The notes under the pieces: generated by a model
The model's input: the letters and a program-made list of their open reading frames with translations, nothing else
The model's database searches: none
Told to the model about the DNA's origin: nothing
In this document: positions 1 to 6,346 of the stretch, piece after piece
Numbering within the stretch: position 1 is the stretch's first letter
How the letters are laid out: every line of letters starts with the position of its first letter
Translations under genes and position numbers: made by a program
DNA from: Deltaproteobacteria bacterium
GTDB lineage: Bacteria > Desulfobacterota > GWC2-55-46 > DRQE01
Direction: 5' to 3'
Assembly (NCBI GenBank): GCA_030636245.1
Contig: DAOVXI010000089.1
Location: forward strand, 1 to 7,514
Length of the DNA: 7,514 nt

Positions 1-1
1 C

Positions 2-322
2 ATGTACTCCACAAATAAAGTCCTTACCATCAGTGTAGAACTCCCGGGAGGAAGGGCCGAGGACATAGAGATATCCATATTGAGAAATAACCTTAACATA
101 AAAGCCCATAAGTATGAGTGCTTTGAAGATAATACAACTAACTACATCTGTATGGAACGCAGCTTCGGCCACATCTTCAGAGCCGTCGAGGTGCCGGTCC
201 CGGTAAACACATCCGAGATAAAAGCATTATACTCAAAAGGAATACTTCAGATAACACTGCCCAGGATCGAAGAAAAACGCGGTCAACCTAAAAAAATAAA
301 AGTTGAAACGGATGAGGCATAA
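2..322 (+). CDS. Hsp20 / alpha-crystallin family small heat-shock protein, 5' end missing
   Basis: Small heat-shock proteins are ATP-independent cytoplasmic holdases that bind unfolding proteins. The visible 106 residues are an alpha-crystallin domain: an early ELPGG turn (about residues 13-17), the ERSFG segment (about 52-56), the EVPVPVNTSEIKALYSKGILQITLP stretch (described here as its two halves: a VPVNTSEIKA strand and a GILQITLP strand, ending near residue 88), and a C-terminal IKV tripeptide that fits the I/V-x-I/V oligomerisation motif. The first ATG lies at base 2, but family members normally have about 40 more N-terminal residues, and a Met-Tyr just before the first strand is common inside the domain. 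I infer the true start lies left of the window. The stop is 6 bases before lon, so the two are probably co-transcribed, joining a chaperone to a protease. Any heat-shock promoter would lie outside the window. Confidence 0.9.
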   Translation: MYSTNKVLTISVELPGGRAEDIEISILRNNLNIKAHKYECFEDNTTNYICMERSFGHIFRAVEVPVPVNTSEIKALYSKGILQITLPRIEEKRGQPKKIKVETDEA

Positions 323-328
323 ATAACA

Positions 329-2839
329 ATGGCTGATGATAATAACATAGAAGACGATATACAGGTAGAGGAGCTGCAGCCGGATGAGCAGCTAGTCATC
401 CCGGAGGTATTGCCGCTACTGCCTGTCAGGGACGTCATCATATTCCCCTTTATGATAATCCCGCTTTTCGTTGGAAGAGAAAAAAGTATAAACGCCGTTG
501 ACATGGCGCTTTCAAAGGACAGGCTCGTCTTTCTCAGCACCCAGAAAGATATATCAAAAGAAGACCCCACCCCTGATGATCTCTACCAATACGGCACTGT
601 CGGAATGATAATGAGAATGCTCAAGCTCTCCGATGGTCGTGTTAAGATCCTTGTCCAGGGTCTTGCACGCGCCAAGATAAACAGCTCAAAAGAAAAAAAC
701 ATGACCTACACGGTAGAGATAACCAAGATAAAAGAAACACACATGGATAAGGCCCCTGTTGAGGTAGAGGCAACAATAAGGAACGTTCGAGATATTCTTG
801 AAAAGCTCGCAAGCCTAGGCAAGATAGCCTTTCCCGAGGTCATGATGGTCTTGGACAATATGCAGGACCCCGGTCGCGTAGCAGACCTGGCCGCGGCCAA
901 CCTTGGACTCGGTGTGGCGGAAGCCCAGGAAGTGCTTGAGACCATAGACCCCATAAAAAGACTCAACAAGGTCTATGACCTGCTCCTGAAGGAACATCAG
1001 GTCTCCCAGATGCAGGCTAAGATACAAACTCAAGCCAGAGAAGAGATGGACCGCACCCAACGTGAGTACTACTTAAGAGAGCAGTTAAAAGCAATAAAGA
1101 ACGAGCTTGGCGACTTCGATGAAGGCAACGACGACGCAAGCGAGTTCAGGGACAAGATAAATAAGGCCAAGATGCCCAAAGAGGTCGAGAAGGAAGCCAT
1201 AAAACAGGCTGACCGTCTTGAGGCGATGCACCCGGACGCGGCAGAGGCAACGCTCATAAGGACCTACCTTGAGTGGCTTGTTGATCTGCCATGGACTAAA
1301 ACAACAAAAGAGAGCCTTAACATAAAAAAGGCGAAGTCAATTCTCGACTCCGACCACTATGACCTTGAAAAGGTAAAAGAAAGAATTCTTGAGTACCTTG
1401 CCGTACGCAAGCTCAATAAAGACACCAAAGGCCCGATACTGTGCTTTGTGGGCCCTCCCGGTGTGGGAAAAACAAGCCTGGGACGCTCTATCGCCAAGGC
1501 CATGGGAAGAAAGTTCGTACGCATGAGCCTTGGAGGAATAAAAGATGAGGCAGAGATACGCGGGCACAGACGTACCTATGTTGGCGCGCTCCCGGGAAGG
1601 ATAATTCAGGGAATAAAGCAAGCCGGCACGTGCAACCCGGTATTCATGCTCGACGAGATAGACAAGCTCGGCTCGGACTTCAGGGGCGACCCTTCATCTG
1701 CTCTCCTGGAGGTACTCGACCCGGAGCAGAACAACTCATTTAGCGACCACTACCTGAATGTTCCCTTTGATCTGTCGAAGGTGATGTTCCTTACCACAGC
1801 CAATCAGGCGGACCCGATACCGGGACCCCTGCGTGACAGGATGGAGACCATCTATATCCCAGGCTACACGGAAGAGGAAAAGATAGAGATCAGCAAGAAG
1901 TATATCATCGACCGTCAGATAACGGAGAACGGACTTACTAAAAAGCTGATCGAGATACCCACCGATTCCATCAGGCAGGTCATAACGGGATATACGAGAG
2001 AGAGCGGGCTCAGGAACCTTGAGCGTCAGATCGCCAACCTTTGCAGAAAGGTCGCTCGCCAGGTAGCCGAAGGACTAAAGAAGAAGACTATCATAAACGC
2101 CGATAAGGTCTCGGATTACCTGGGTGTGCCTACCTTTATCCCTGAGGATGAACAGGAAAAAGACGAGGTCGGGGTAGCTACAGGACTTGCATGGACCCCT
2201 GTCGGAGGTGAGATACTCCACATTGAAACAACTATAATGAAGGGCCGGGGCCAGCTCACGCTGACAGGCCAGCTTGGCGATGTCATGAAGGAAAGCGCGC
2301 AGGCCGCATTCAGCTACGCAAGAAGCAGGGCCAAGACCTTTAAGCTGAAAGAAGATTTCTATAAAAACATAGACATTCACATACACGTCCCGGCAGGAGC
2401 CATCCCGAAAGACGGCCCCAGCGCCGGCATCACGATCGCCTCCGCCCTCATCTCGGCGCTTACGAAACGCGCTCTAAGTAAAGAGATCACGATGACAGGT
2501 GAGATAACACTTAGAGGAAAGGTGCTTCCCGTGGGAGGTATTAAGGAAAAATGCCTCGCCGCCATGCGTGCAGGCATCTATACGGTAATACTTCCCGAGA
2601 TGAACAAAAAAGACCTTGAAGAGATACCTGACGAGGTAAGAAAGAAAATGACCTTCCACCCGGTTGCTCACATGGATGATGTCTTAAAACTCGTTTTTGC
2701 CAAGAAGACAGCCGCAAAAAAGAAGACCAAAAAGCCCGGCGGAGCCAAGGCACCAAAAAAAACAGTAAAGAAACAGGCGAAAAAATCTGCCGTTAAAAGA
2801 GCCGCGAGACCTAAGGCCAAACCGCAAAAGCGCGCCTAG
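329..2839 (+). CDS. lon: ATP-dependent Lon protease (LonA type) with long basic C-terminal tail
   Basis: Lon is a cytoplasmic hexameric AAA+ serine protease that unfolds and degrades misfolded and regulatory proteins. The 836 residues show an acidic leader (1-20), the LON substrate-binding domain starting near residue 26 (LPLLPVRDVIIFP), and a helical, coiled-coil-prone linker at about 220-290. The AAA+ module has Walker A GPPGVGKTS at 375-383, Walker B FMLDEID at 439-445, a TTAN sensor segment and a DRME arginine-finger region. The protease domain has PKDGPSAG with catalytic Ser698, and GGIKEK with catalytic Lys741; the 43-residue spacing equals that of E. coli Ser679/Lys722. E. coli Lon is 784 residues; the extra length here is mainly the final 45 residues (792-836), which contain 18 Lys, 3 Arg and no acidic residue. 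The start ATG follows a weak GATGAGG 11 bases upstream and lies 6 bases after the Hsp20 stop. thiL begins 9 bases after this stop. Confidence 0.98.
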   Translation: MADDNNIEDDIQVEELQPDEQLVIPEVLPLLPVRDVIIFPFMIIPLFVGREKSINAVDMALSKDRLVFLSTQKDISKEDPTPDDLYQYGTVGMIMRMLKLSDGRVKILVQGLARAKINSSKEKNMTYTVEITKIKETHMDKAPVEVEATIRNVRDILEKLASLGKIAFPEVMMVLDNMQDPGRVADLAAANLGLGVAEAQEVLETIDPIKRLNKVYDLLLKEHQVSQMQAKIQTQAREEMDRTQREYYLREQLKAIKNELGDFDEGNDDASEFRDKINKAKMPKEVEKEAIKQADRLEAMHPDAAEATLIRTYLEWLVDLPWTKTTKESLNIKKAKSILDSDHYDLEKVKERILEYLAVRKLNKDTKGPILCFVGPPGVGKTSLGRSIAKAMGRKFVRMSLGGIKDEAEIRGHRRTYVGALPGRIIQGIKQAGTCNPVFMLDEIDKLGSDFRGDPSSALLEVLDPEQNNSFSDHYLNVPFDLSKVMFLTTANQADPIPGPLRDRMETIYIPGYTEEEKIEISKKYIIDRQITENGLTKKLIEIPTDSIRQVITGYTRESGLRNLERQIANLCRKVARQVAEGLKKKTIINADKVSDYLGVPTFIPEDEQEKDEVGVATGLAWTPVGGEILHIETTIMKGRGQLTLTGQLGDVMKESAQAAFSYARSRAKTFKLKEDFYKNIDIHIHVPAGAIPKDGPSAGITIASALISALTKRALSKEITMTGEITLRGKVLPVGGIKEKCLAAMRAGIYTVILPEMNKKDLEEIPDEVRKKMTFHPVAHMDDVLKLVFAKKTAAKKKTKKPGGAKAPKKTVKKQAKKSAVKRAARPKAKPQKRA

Positions 2840-2848
2840 AATTGAGCT

Positions 2849-3913
2849 ATGACACTTAAAGAGATCGGTGAAGACGCTATAATCAAGCTCATTAAGAGCA
2901 CATTTGACTCTGATATTTTCGCATATGACGACCAAAGCGTGATCATGGGTATCGGTGACGACTGCTCGGTGCACACCCCGTCCTTTGACACCTTGACCCT
3001 CACAACTACCGACACGATGACCGAGGGAGTGCACTTCATAAAGGAACTTACAAACCCTGAGCTTATCGGCAGAAAATCCATAAACATAAGCCTCTCTGAT
3101 TTAGCCGCCATGGGTGCGCTGCCAAGGTACCTGCTCCTCTCGCTCAACCTTCCGGAAACAACGAAAAAGAATGAGCTTCAAGCCATACTAAAAGGCATAA
3201 AAGACTCTGCCACCAAGTTCAACCTGAAACTGATAGGCGGAAACACCTCCTTAAGCCCGAAAGACCTGAGCATTACAACCACGGTGCTGGGTGAAGCACG
3301 GGAGGACAGCGTAATATATAGACATGGTGCCGGCGCAGGAGAGCTCGTTTTCACAAGCGGCACCCTGGGTGACTCGGCGCTGGGGCTTAAGGTTCTTAAG
3401 GAATCCGGGGCAGAGGCAATGAAGGGCCCTTACCGCCCTCTATGTATGCGCCACCTCTCTCCCACCCCAAGGGTCACAGCAGGCGGCATGTTATCGGGAC
3501 TTGGGCTGGCAACATCCATGACGGATATCAGCGATGGGGTCGTAAAAGACCTGACCAACATTATTGATGCCTGCAATGCCAGAACCGACAAAACAAAGGC
3601 TGGTAAGCTCGGAGCCAAATTATTCTTGGAGCAGGTGCCATTGTCAAATGAATTTACCATGTATATGGAAGAAGGCCCCGGCAAAGGCCTTAGTGAACTC
3701 GAAAAAGCACAATTGATATCAGGCGGAGAAGACTATGAACTTCTCTTTACGGTCAAAGCCGGAGATGAAAAAAAGGTCGTCTCGGCAGGGATGCAGGCAA
3801 AGCTTAATTTCACAAAGATCGGGATGATAACAGACACTCCTGAGATAGTTGTCACCGGTCCCGATGGTGGCGATATCGAGCCGGGGTCATGCGGCTTTGA
3901 ACACTTCAAATAA
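2849..3913 (+). CDS. thiL: Thiamine-monophosphate kinase ThiL
   Basis: ThiL phosphorylates thiamine monophosphate with ATP to give thiamine diphosphate, the last step of cofactor synthesis, in the cytoplasm. The 354 residues show the family motifs in order: GIGDD (34-38), TTDTMTEGVHF (53-63), LSDLAAMGA (82-90), GGNT (130-133), TDISDG (225-230) and GGEDYELLF (292-300). Most ThiL proteins have GGDT, whose Asp takes part in metal binding; here it is Asn132. The protein is somewhat longer than E. coli ThiL (about 325), with an insertion at about 243-285. The start ATG has only a weak TTGAG close upstream and lies 9 bases after the lon stop, so translation is probably coupled to lon. No hairpin terminator is visible after the stop. 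A related PurM-superfamily kinase is a less likely alternative because the motif set is specific for ThiL. Confidence 0.95.
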   Translation: MTLKEIGEDAIIKLIKSTFDSDIFAYDDQSVIMGIGDDCSVHTPSFDTLTLTTTDTMTEGVHFIKELTNPELIGRKSINISLSDLAAMGALPRYLLLSLNLPETTKKNELQAILKGIKDSATKFNLKLIGGNTSLSPKDLSITTTVLGEAREDSVIYRHGAGAGELVFTSGTLGDSALGLKVLKESGAEAMKGPYRPLCMRHLSPTPRVTAGGMLSGLGLATSMTDISDGVVKDLTNIIDACNARTDKTKAGKLGAKLFLEQVPLSNEFTMYMEEGPGKGLSELEKAQLISGGEDYELLFTVKAGDEKKVVSAGMQAKLNFTKIGMITDTPEIVVTGPDGGDIEPGSCGFEHFK

Positions 3914-3926
3914 TCCGCTTAACAAA

Positions 3927-3956
3927 TTGACATAACTCATACTTTAAGCCTATAAT
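3927..3956 (+). promoter_or_regulatory. Consensus sigma70-type promoter for the chemosensory operon
   Basis: A perfect TTGACA (3927-3932) and a perfect TATAAT (3951-3956) are separated by 18 bases, inside the only sizeable intergenic gap. Transcription would start near 3963, giving a leader of about 27 bases before the MCP start. The -10 lies in a small palindrome, ATAATTAT (3952-3959). No FliA (sigma28) flagellar promoter is recognisable, so the operon is probably expressed as housekeeping rather than as part of a flagellar cascade (inference). Confidence 0.8.
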
Positions 3957-3971
3957 TATTATCACTATATT

Positions 3972-3977
3972 GAAAGG
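3972..3977 (+). promoter_or_regulatory. Ribosome binding site of the MCP gene
   Basis: GAAAGG lies 12 bases before the ATG at 3990, a slightly long spacing. It is the only purine-rich Shine-Dalgarno-like stretch in the short leader and supports that start. Confidence 0.5.
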
Positions 3978-3989
3978 CATTCTTAAGCA

Positions 3990-5468
3990 ATGAAAATTAA
4001 TGTACCCATAGCATATAAGTTCATAATCGGATTCCTCTTCATTGTTGCTGCGGCAGCTTTCATACCGGGCGTTTATGAGGATGCCGATATGCCAGAGTGG
4101 CTGAGGGAACCCATGTCGTTCTTAACAGCCATATTTGTGGGCCTTGTCTTCGGATACTTTTTTTCAAATAAGTTCACAAAGAATTTCACCATCCTAACGG
4201 AGATGGCAAAGCGGATAAGTCTCGGAGACCTGAGCAGGTCAAAAAGCACTATGATAAGGTCCAAACGCTTTCCAGACGAAACAGAAGACCTTGACGATGC
4301 CCTCACGCTTGTTTTCACAAACCTGAGAGGCCTTGTCGCACACATAAAAGGCACCTCTGCCAACCTGGCTGAAGCCCAGGAGACACTCAACGAGATAGTA
4401 GAGGAAAGCCTTGAGTCCTCCAATGACATAGTTCTTGGCTCTTCAAAGATCTTCGACGGAGCCCTTGAGCAGGCACACCATATAGAAAACACCTCAAAAG
4501 CCATAAAAGAAGTCTCCCGCTTGGCAGATGATGCGGCCATCAAGGTAACCGACGCGGCCAATGCTTCGCAGAAGGTTAACGGTATGGTCCAAAAGGGAGC
4601 GAACACCGCTACAAGCGCCATTGAAAAGATGGAAACTATCTTCGGTGGCATAGAAAAGACCGAAGAAGCAGCGATAACCCTTAAAGAACGCCTCAACGAC
4701 ATACCAATGGTACTTGAAGTCATAACGCACATCTCCAGACAAACCGACCTTCTGGCATTGAACGCAACGATTGAAGCAAGCAAGGCCGGTGAGCACGGCA
4801 AGGGTTTTGCAATGGTCGCGGAAGAGGTCAGACGCTTTGCCGACAACACGAACACAAGCGTTGCGGATGTATCCAGTATCGTCAAAGACTTAAAAACCGA
4901 GGTTGAAAGGGTTGTCGCCACCGCGACAGTGGCTACATCATACTTAAAGGAAGGCAGGGACGACATCCGTAAGATCAGGGATATACTCGGTGATATAACC
5001 GAGTACACATCGGATGTCGCGGAGAAAGCCACCTTGATACTAGGACTTACCGGCACACAGAAAGAGAAGCTTGAAAAAGCCGTTATCACAATTGAAGAGG
5101 TCGCTGAGATAGCGCAACAAAACCTCTCAAGCACCGAGACAGTCGACAGCGCGGTAGAGGCCCACGGTAGCGCCGTTAAGGAGACCCTCGCCGCTTCAGC
5201 TACTCTTTCAAAGCTATCGAATGAACTTAACAGTGTTGTCAGCAAATTTACAATAGACGACGACTTGGATATTCAACAACAAGAAAACACCAAAGCAGAA
5301 GATCCAAAGGAACCAACTCAGGCACCGGAGCAAGAAAGCACTATCAGCACTGAGAACGCAGAGCCAGCTGCCGTGATTATGGATTCTACCGGCACTGAGA
5401 TAAAAAACCTTTTTGGCGACGAAACAGCAGGATCAGAGAATGACGACGCTAAAGATAGTAACCATTAA
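3990..5468 (+). CDS. Methyl-accepting chemotaxis protein without a periplasmic sensor domain (DifA-like architecture)
   Basis: This is a receptor that controls CheA kinase activity through CheW. The 492 residues show membrane segment 1 (about 10-28), a loop of only about 13 residues (29-41, acidic, with PEWLREP), membrane segment 2 (42-59), a HAMP-like region (about 60-115, with SLGDLSRS and DETEDLDDAL), and a long signalling coiled coil. Its conserved hairpin tip is HISRQTDLLALNATIEAS followed by KAGEHGKGFAMVAEEVRRFA (248-284). Residues 421-492 are acidic, Gln/Glu/Asp-rich and probably disordered. They do not end in the xWxxF pentapeptide that tethers CheR in enteric receptors. Without an external ligand domain, input must come through the membrane, the HAMP region or partner proteins. 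The gene is first in an operon with cheW, cheY and cheA. The short-loop design matches what is known of Myxococcus DifA. A Ser/Ala-rich reading frame on the opposite strand is a shadow. Confidence 0.95.
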   Translation: MKINVPIAYKFIIGFLFIVAAAAFIPGVYEDADMPEWLREPMSFLTAIFVGLVFGYFFSNKFTKNFTILTEMAKRISLGDLSRSKSTMIRSKRFPDETEDLDDALTLVFTNLRGLVAHIKGTSANLAEAQETLNEIVEESLESSNDIVLGSSKIFDGALEQAHHIENTSKAIKEVSRLADDAAIKVTDAANASQKVNGMVQKGANTATSAIEKMETIFGGIEKTEEAAITLKERLNDIPMVLEVITHISRQTDLLALNATIEASKAGEHGKGFAMVAEEVRRFADNTNTSVADVSSIVKDLKTEVERVVATATVATSYLKEGRDDIRKIRDILGDITEYTSDVAEKATLILGLTGTQKEKLEKAVITIEEVAEIAQQNLSSTETVDSAVEAHGSAVKETLAASATLSKLSNELNSVVSKFTIDDDLDIQQQENTKAEDPKEPTQAPEQESTISTENAEPAAVIMDSTGTEIKNLFGDETAGSENDDAKDSNH

Positions 5469-5492
5469 ATAAAGTAACTCCAAGAAAAGCTT

Positions 5493-5497
5493 GAGGA
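5493..5497 (+). promoter_or_regulatory. Ribosome binding site of the cheW-like gene
   Basis: GAGGA lies 3 bases before the ATG at 5501 (4 bases if only GAGG pairs). The core is good and the spacing somewhat short. It fixes the start of the CheW-like protein. Confidence 0.6.
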
Positions 5498-5500
5498 ACA

Positions 5501-5950
5501 ATGGACAATAAGTGCGGCTCCGATGATCTCCTGACCTTCAAAGTTGGTGATTTCAACTTCGGCCTTAACCTATGCGATATTGACGCGGTAATAGAAACCG
5601 ATAAAATATATCTCATACCGGCCATAGAAGACACTGAGCATGAAATCTGCGGTACGGTGAGCTTTAAGAACCAGGCGGTTGCAGTTGCAGACACCGCCAA
5701 GATATTTAAGATCACAACGGTTGCCACCAAAGAGAAGATACAGCGTATAGCCATACTCGCCGTAGGGAACAGGTGTCTCGGTTTAAAGCTCGGAAGCAGT
5801 GTGCCGACATTCTTCCGTTCGGGAGAGTCCGGGGAAAGCAGTAGCGATGACGAGTTATTTATAAAAAGCTCTTTTCATTTTAGCAACAAACTAATAAAGA
5901 TCATAGACTGGAGAGCTATCTTTGATAGCTCCATACAACATCTACGATAA
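5501..5950 (+). CDS. cheW: Divergent CheW-like coupling protein
   Basis: CheW proteins link receptor tips to CheA in cytoplasmic signalling arrays. The 149 residues form a single CheW-like domain: an opening LLTFKVGDFNFGLNLCDIDAVIE region (strand pattern at 10-32), IYLIPAIED (36-44), GTVSFKNQAVAVADTAKIF (51-69), a RIAILAVGNRCLGLKL strand pair (82-97), and a closing LIKIIDWRAIF (131-141). The central motif is usually G-x-I-N-L-R-G-x-I-I-P-V-I-D-L-R. Here the Arg-Gly is Lys-Asn, the Pro-Val-Ile-Asp is Ala-Val-Ala-Asp, and the usual basic residue after Asp-Leu is replaced, so the domain is clearly off-consensus. Length is close to a normal CheW (about 150-165). Its place between the MCP and cheY strongly supports the call. 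It starts 32 bases after the MCP stop and ends 11 bases before cheY. Function as a CheA coupler is inferred. Confidence 0.8.
   Translation: MDNKCGSDDLLTFKVGDFNFGLNLCDIDAVIETDKIYLIPAIEDTEHEICGTVSFKNQAVAVADTAKIFKITTVATKEKIQRIAILAVGNRCLGLKLGSSVPTFFRSGESGESSSDDELFIKSSFHFSNKLIKIIDWRAIFDSSIQHLR
5913..5931 (+). repeat. Perfect 8-bp inverted repeat (hairpin) at the 3' end of cheW
   Basis: GAGCTATC (5913-5920) and GATAGCTC (5924-5931) are exact reverse complements separated by TTT. The stem ends 30 bases before the cheY ATG and 17 bases before its ribosome binding site. There is no following T run, so it is not an intrinsic terminator. It lies in coding sequence (cheW codons about 138-144). About one such repeat is expected by chance in a window of this size, so a regulatory role is unproven. 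Confidence 0.4.
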
Positions 5951-5953
5951 GGA
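5948..5953 (+). promoter_or_regulatory. Ribosome binding site of cheY overlapping the cheW stop codon
   Basis: TAAGGA includes the TAA stop of the cheW-like gene and sits 8 bases before the cheY ATG at 5962. The overlap suggests that ribosomes finishing cheW help start cheY. Confidence 0.65.
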
Positions 5954-5961
5954 ACAAAGCA

Positions 5962-6324
5962 ATGTCAGCAAAAGTACTCATAATAGACGACGACGCATTT
6001 TTCAGAAGAATAATAAGTGACATAATATCAAAGGCCGATGGCTTCACGGTCATCGGTGAGGCAAATGACGGCATTGAGGGCTTGGATAAGCTTGATGAAC
6101 TTCAGCCCGACATTGTGTTCCTCGATATAATTATGCCTCTTAAGAACGGCATTGAGACAGCTAAGGAGATCTCCAAAAGGGCGAACGCTCCTAAAATAAT
6201 AATGTGCAGCACAATGAAAAGTGATTCTATCATAAAAGACGCAGAGAACTGCGGCATTAGCGCTTACATAAAAAAACCCCCTCAGGAAGAAGAAGTCCTC
6301 AATATCCTTAGATCTCTCGTCTAA
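5962..6324 (+). CDS. cheY: CheY-like single-domain response regulator
   Basis: This stand-alone receiver domain would accept a phosphoryl group from CheA. The 120 residues cover one REC domain and nothing else. The acidic pocket is D9-D10-D11 in LIIDDD, the phospho-acceptor is Asp55 (IVFLDIIMP), the conserved hydroxyl residue is Ser83 (IMCST), the switch aromatic is Tyr102 and the conserved lysine is Lys105 (YIKKP); these align with E. coli CheY Asp57, Thr87, Tyr106 and Lys109. All residues needed for phosphorylation are therefore present. The MCS-T segment resembles CheY/CheB proteins outside the enteric group. With no output domain it must act by binding a target, which the sequence does not reveal: a flagellar motor, a pilus motor, or a phosphate sink as proposed for Dif-type CheY proteins. 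It lies 11 bases after cheW and 22 before cheA. Confidence 0.95.
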   Translation: MSAKVLIIDDDAFFRRIISDIISKADGFTVIGEANDGIEGLDKLDELQPDIVFLDIIMPLKNGIETAKEISKRANAPKIIMCSTMKSDSIIKDAENCGISAYIKKPPQEEEVLNILRSLV

Positions 6325-6331
6325 AGACTTT

Positions 6332-6336
6332 TGGAG
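6332..6336 (+). promoter_or_regulatory. Ribosome binding site of cheA
   Basis: TGGAG lies 10 bases before the ATG at 6347. It selects that ATG, since the same frame stays open upstream into cheY but has no better-placed start. Confidence 0.6.
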
Positions 6337-6346
6337 CCTTGTCATT

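Noticed and set aside
2..4. ATG at base 2 as the real start of the Hsp20 gene
   Set aside because: It would remove the N-terminal arm found in the family and start inside the first alpha-crystallin strands; a start left of the window is more likely.
3672..3691. AAGGCC / GGCCTT inverted repeat in thiL
   Set aside because: Only 6 bp, no T run, in mid-gene; not a credible terminator or operator.
4984..5005. 8-bp inverted repeat TACTCGGT / ACCGAGTA with a 6-base loop inside the MCP gene
   Set aside because: It lies deep in coding sequence, far from any start or stop, and about one such repeat is expected by chance in 7.5 kb.
4073..5245. Minus-strand reading frame of 390 residues opposite the MCP gene
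   Set aside because: It is Ser/Ala/Val-rich without recognisable domains and is the typical shadow of a helical coiled-coil gene; the plus-strand MCP is certain.
6325..6346. Possible terminator between cheY and cheA
   Set aside because: No stem is present in these 22 bases, which contain the cheA ribosome binding site; the genes read as one operon.
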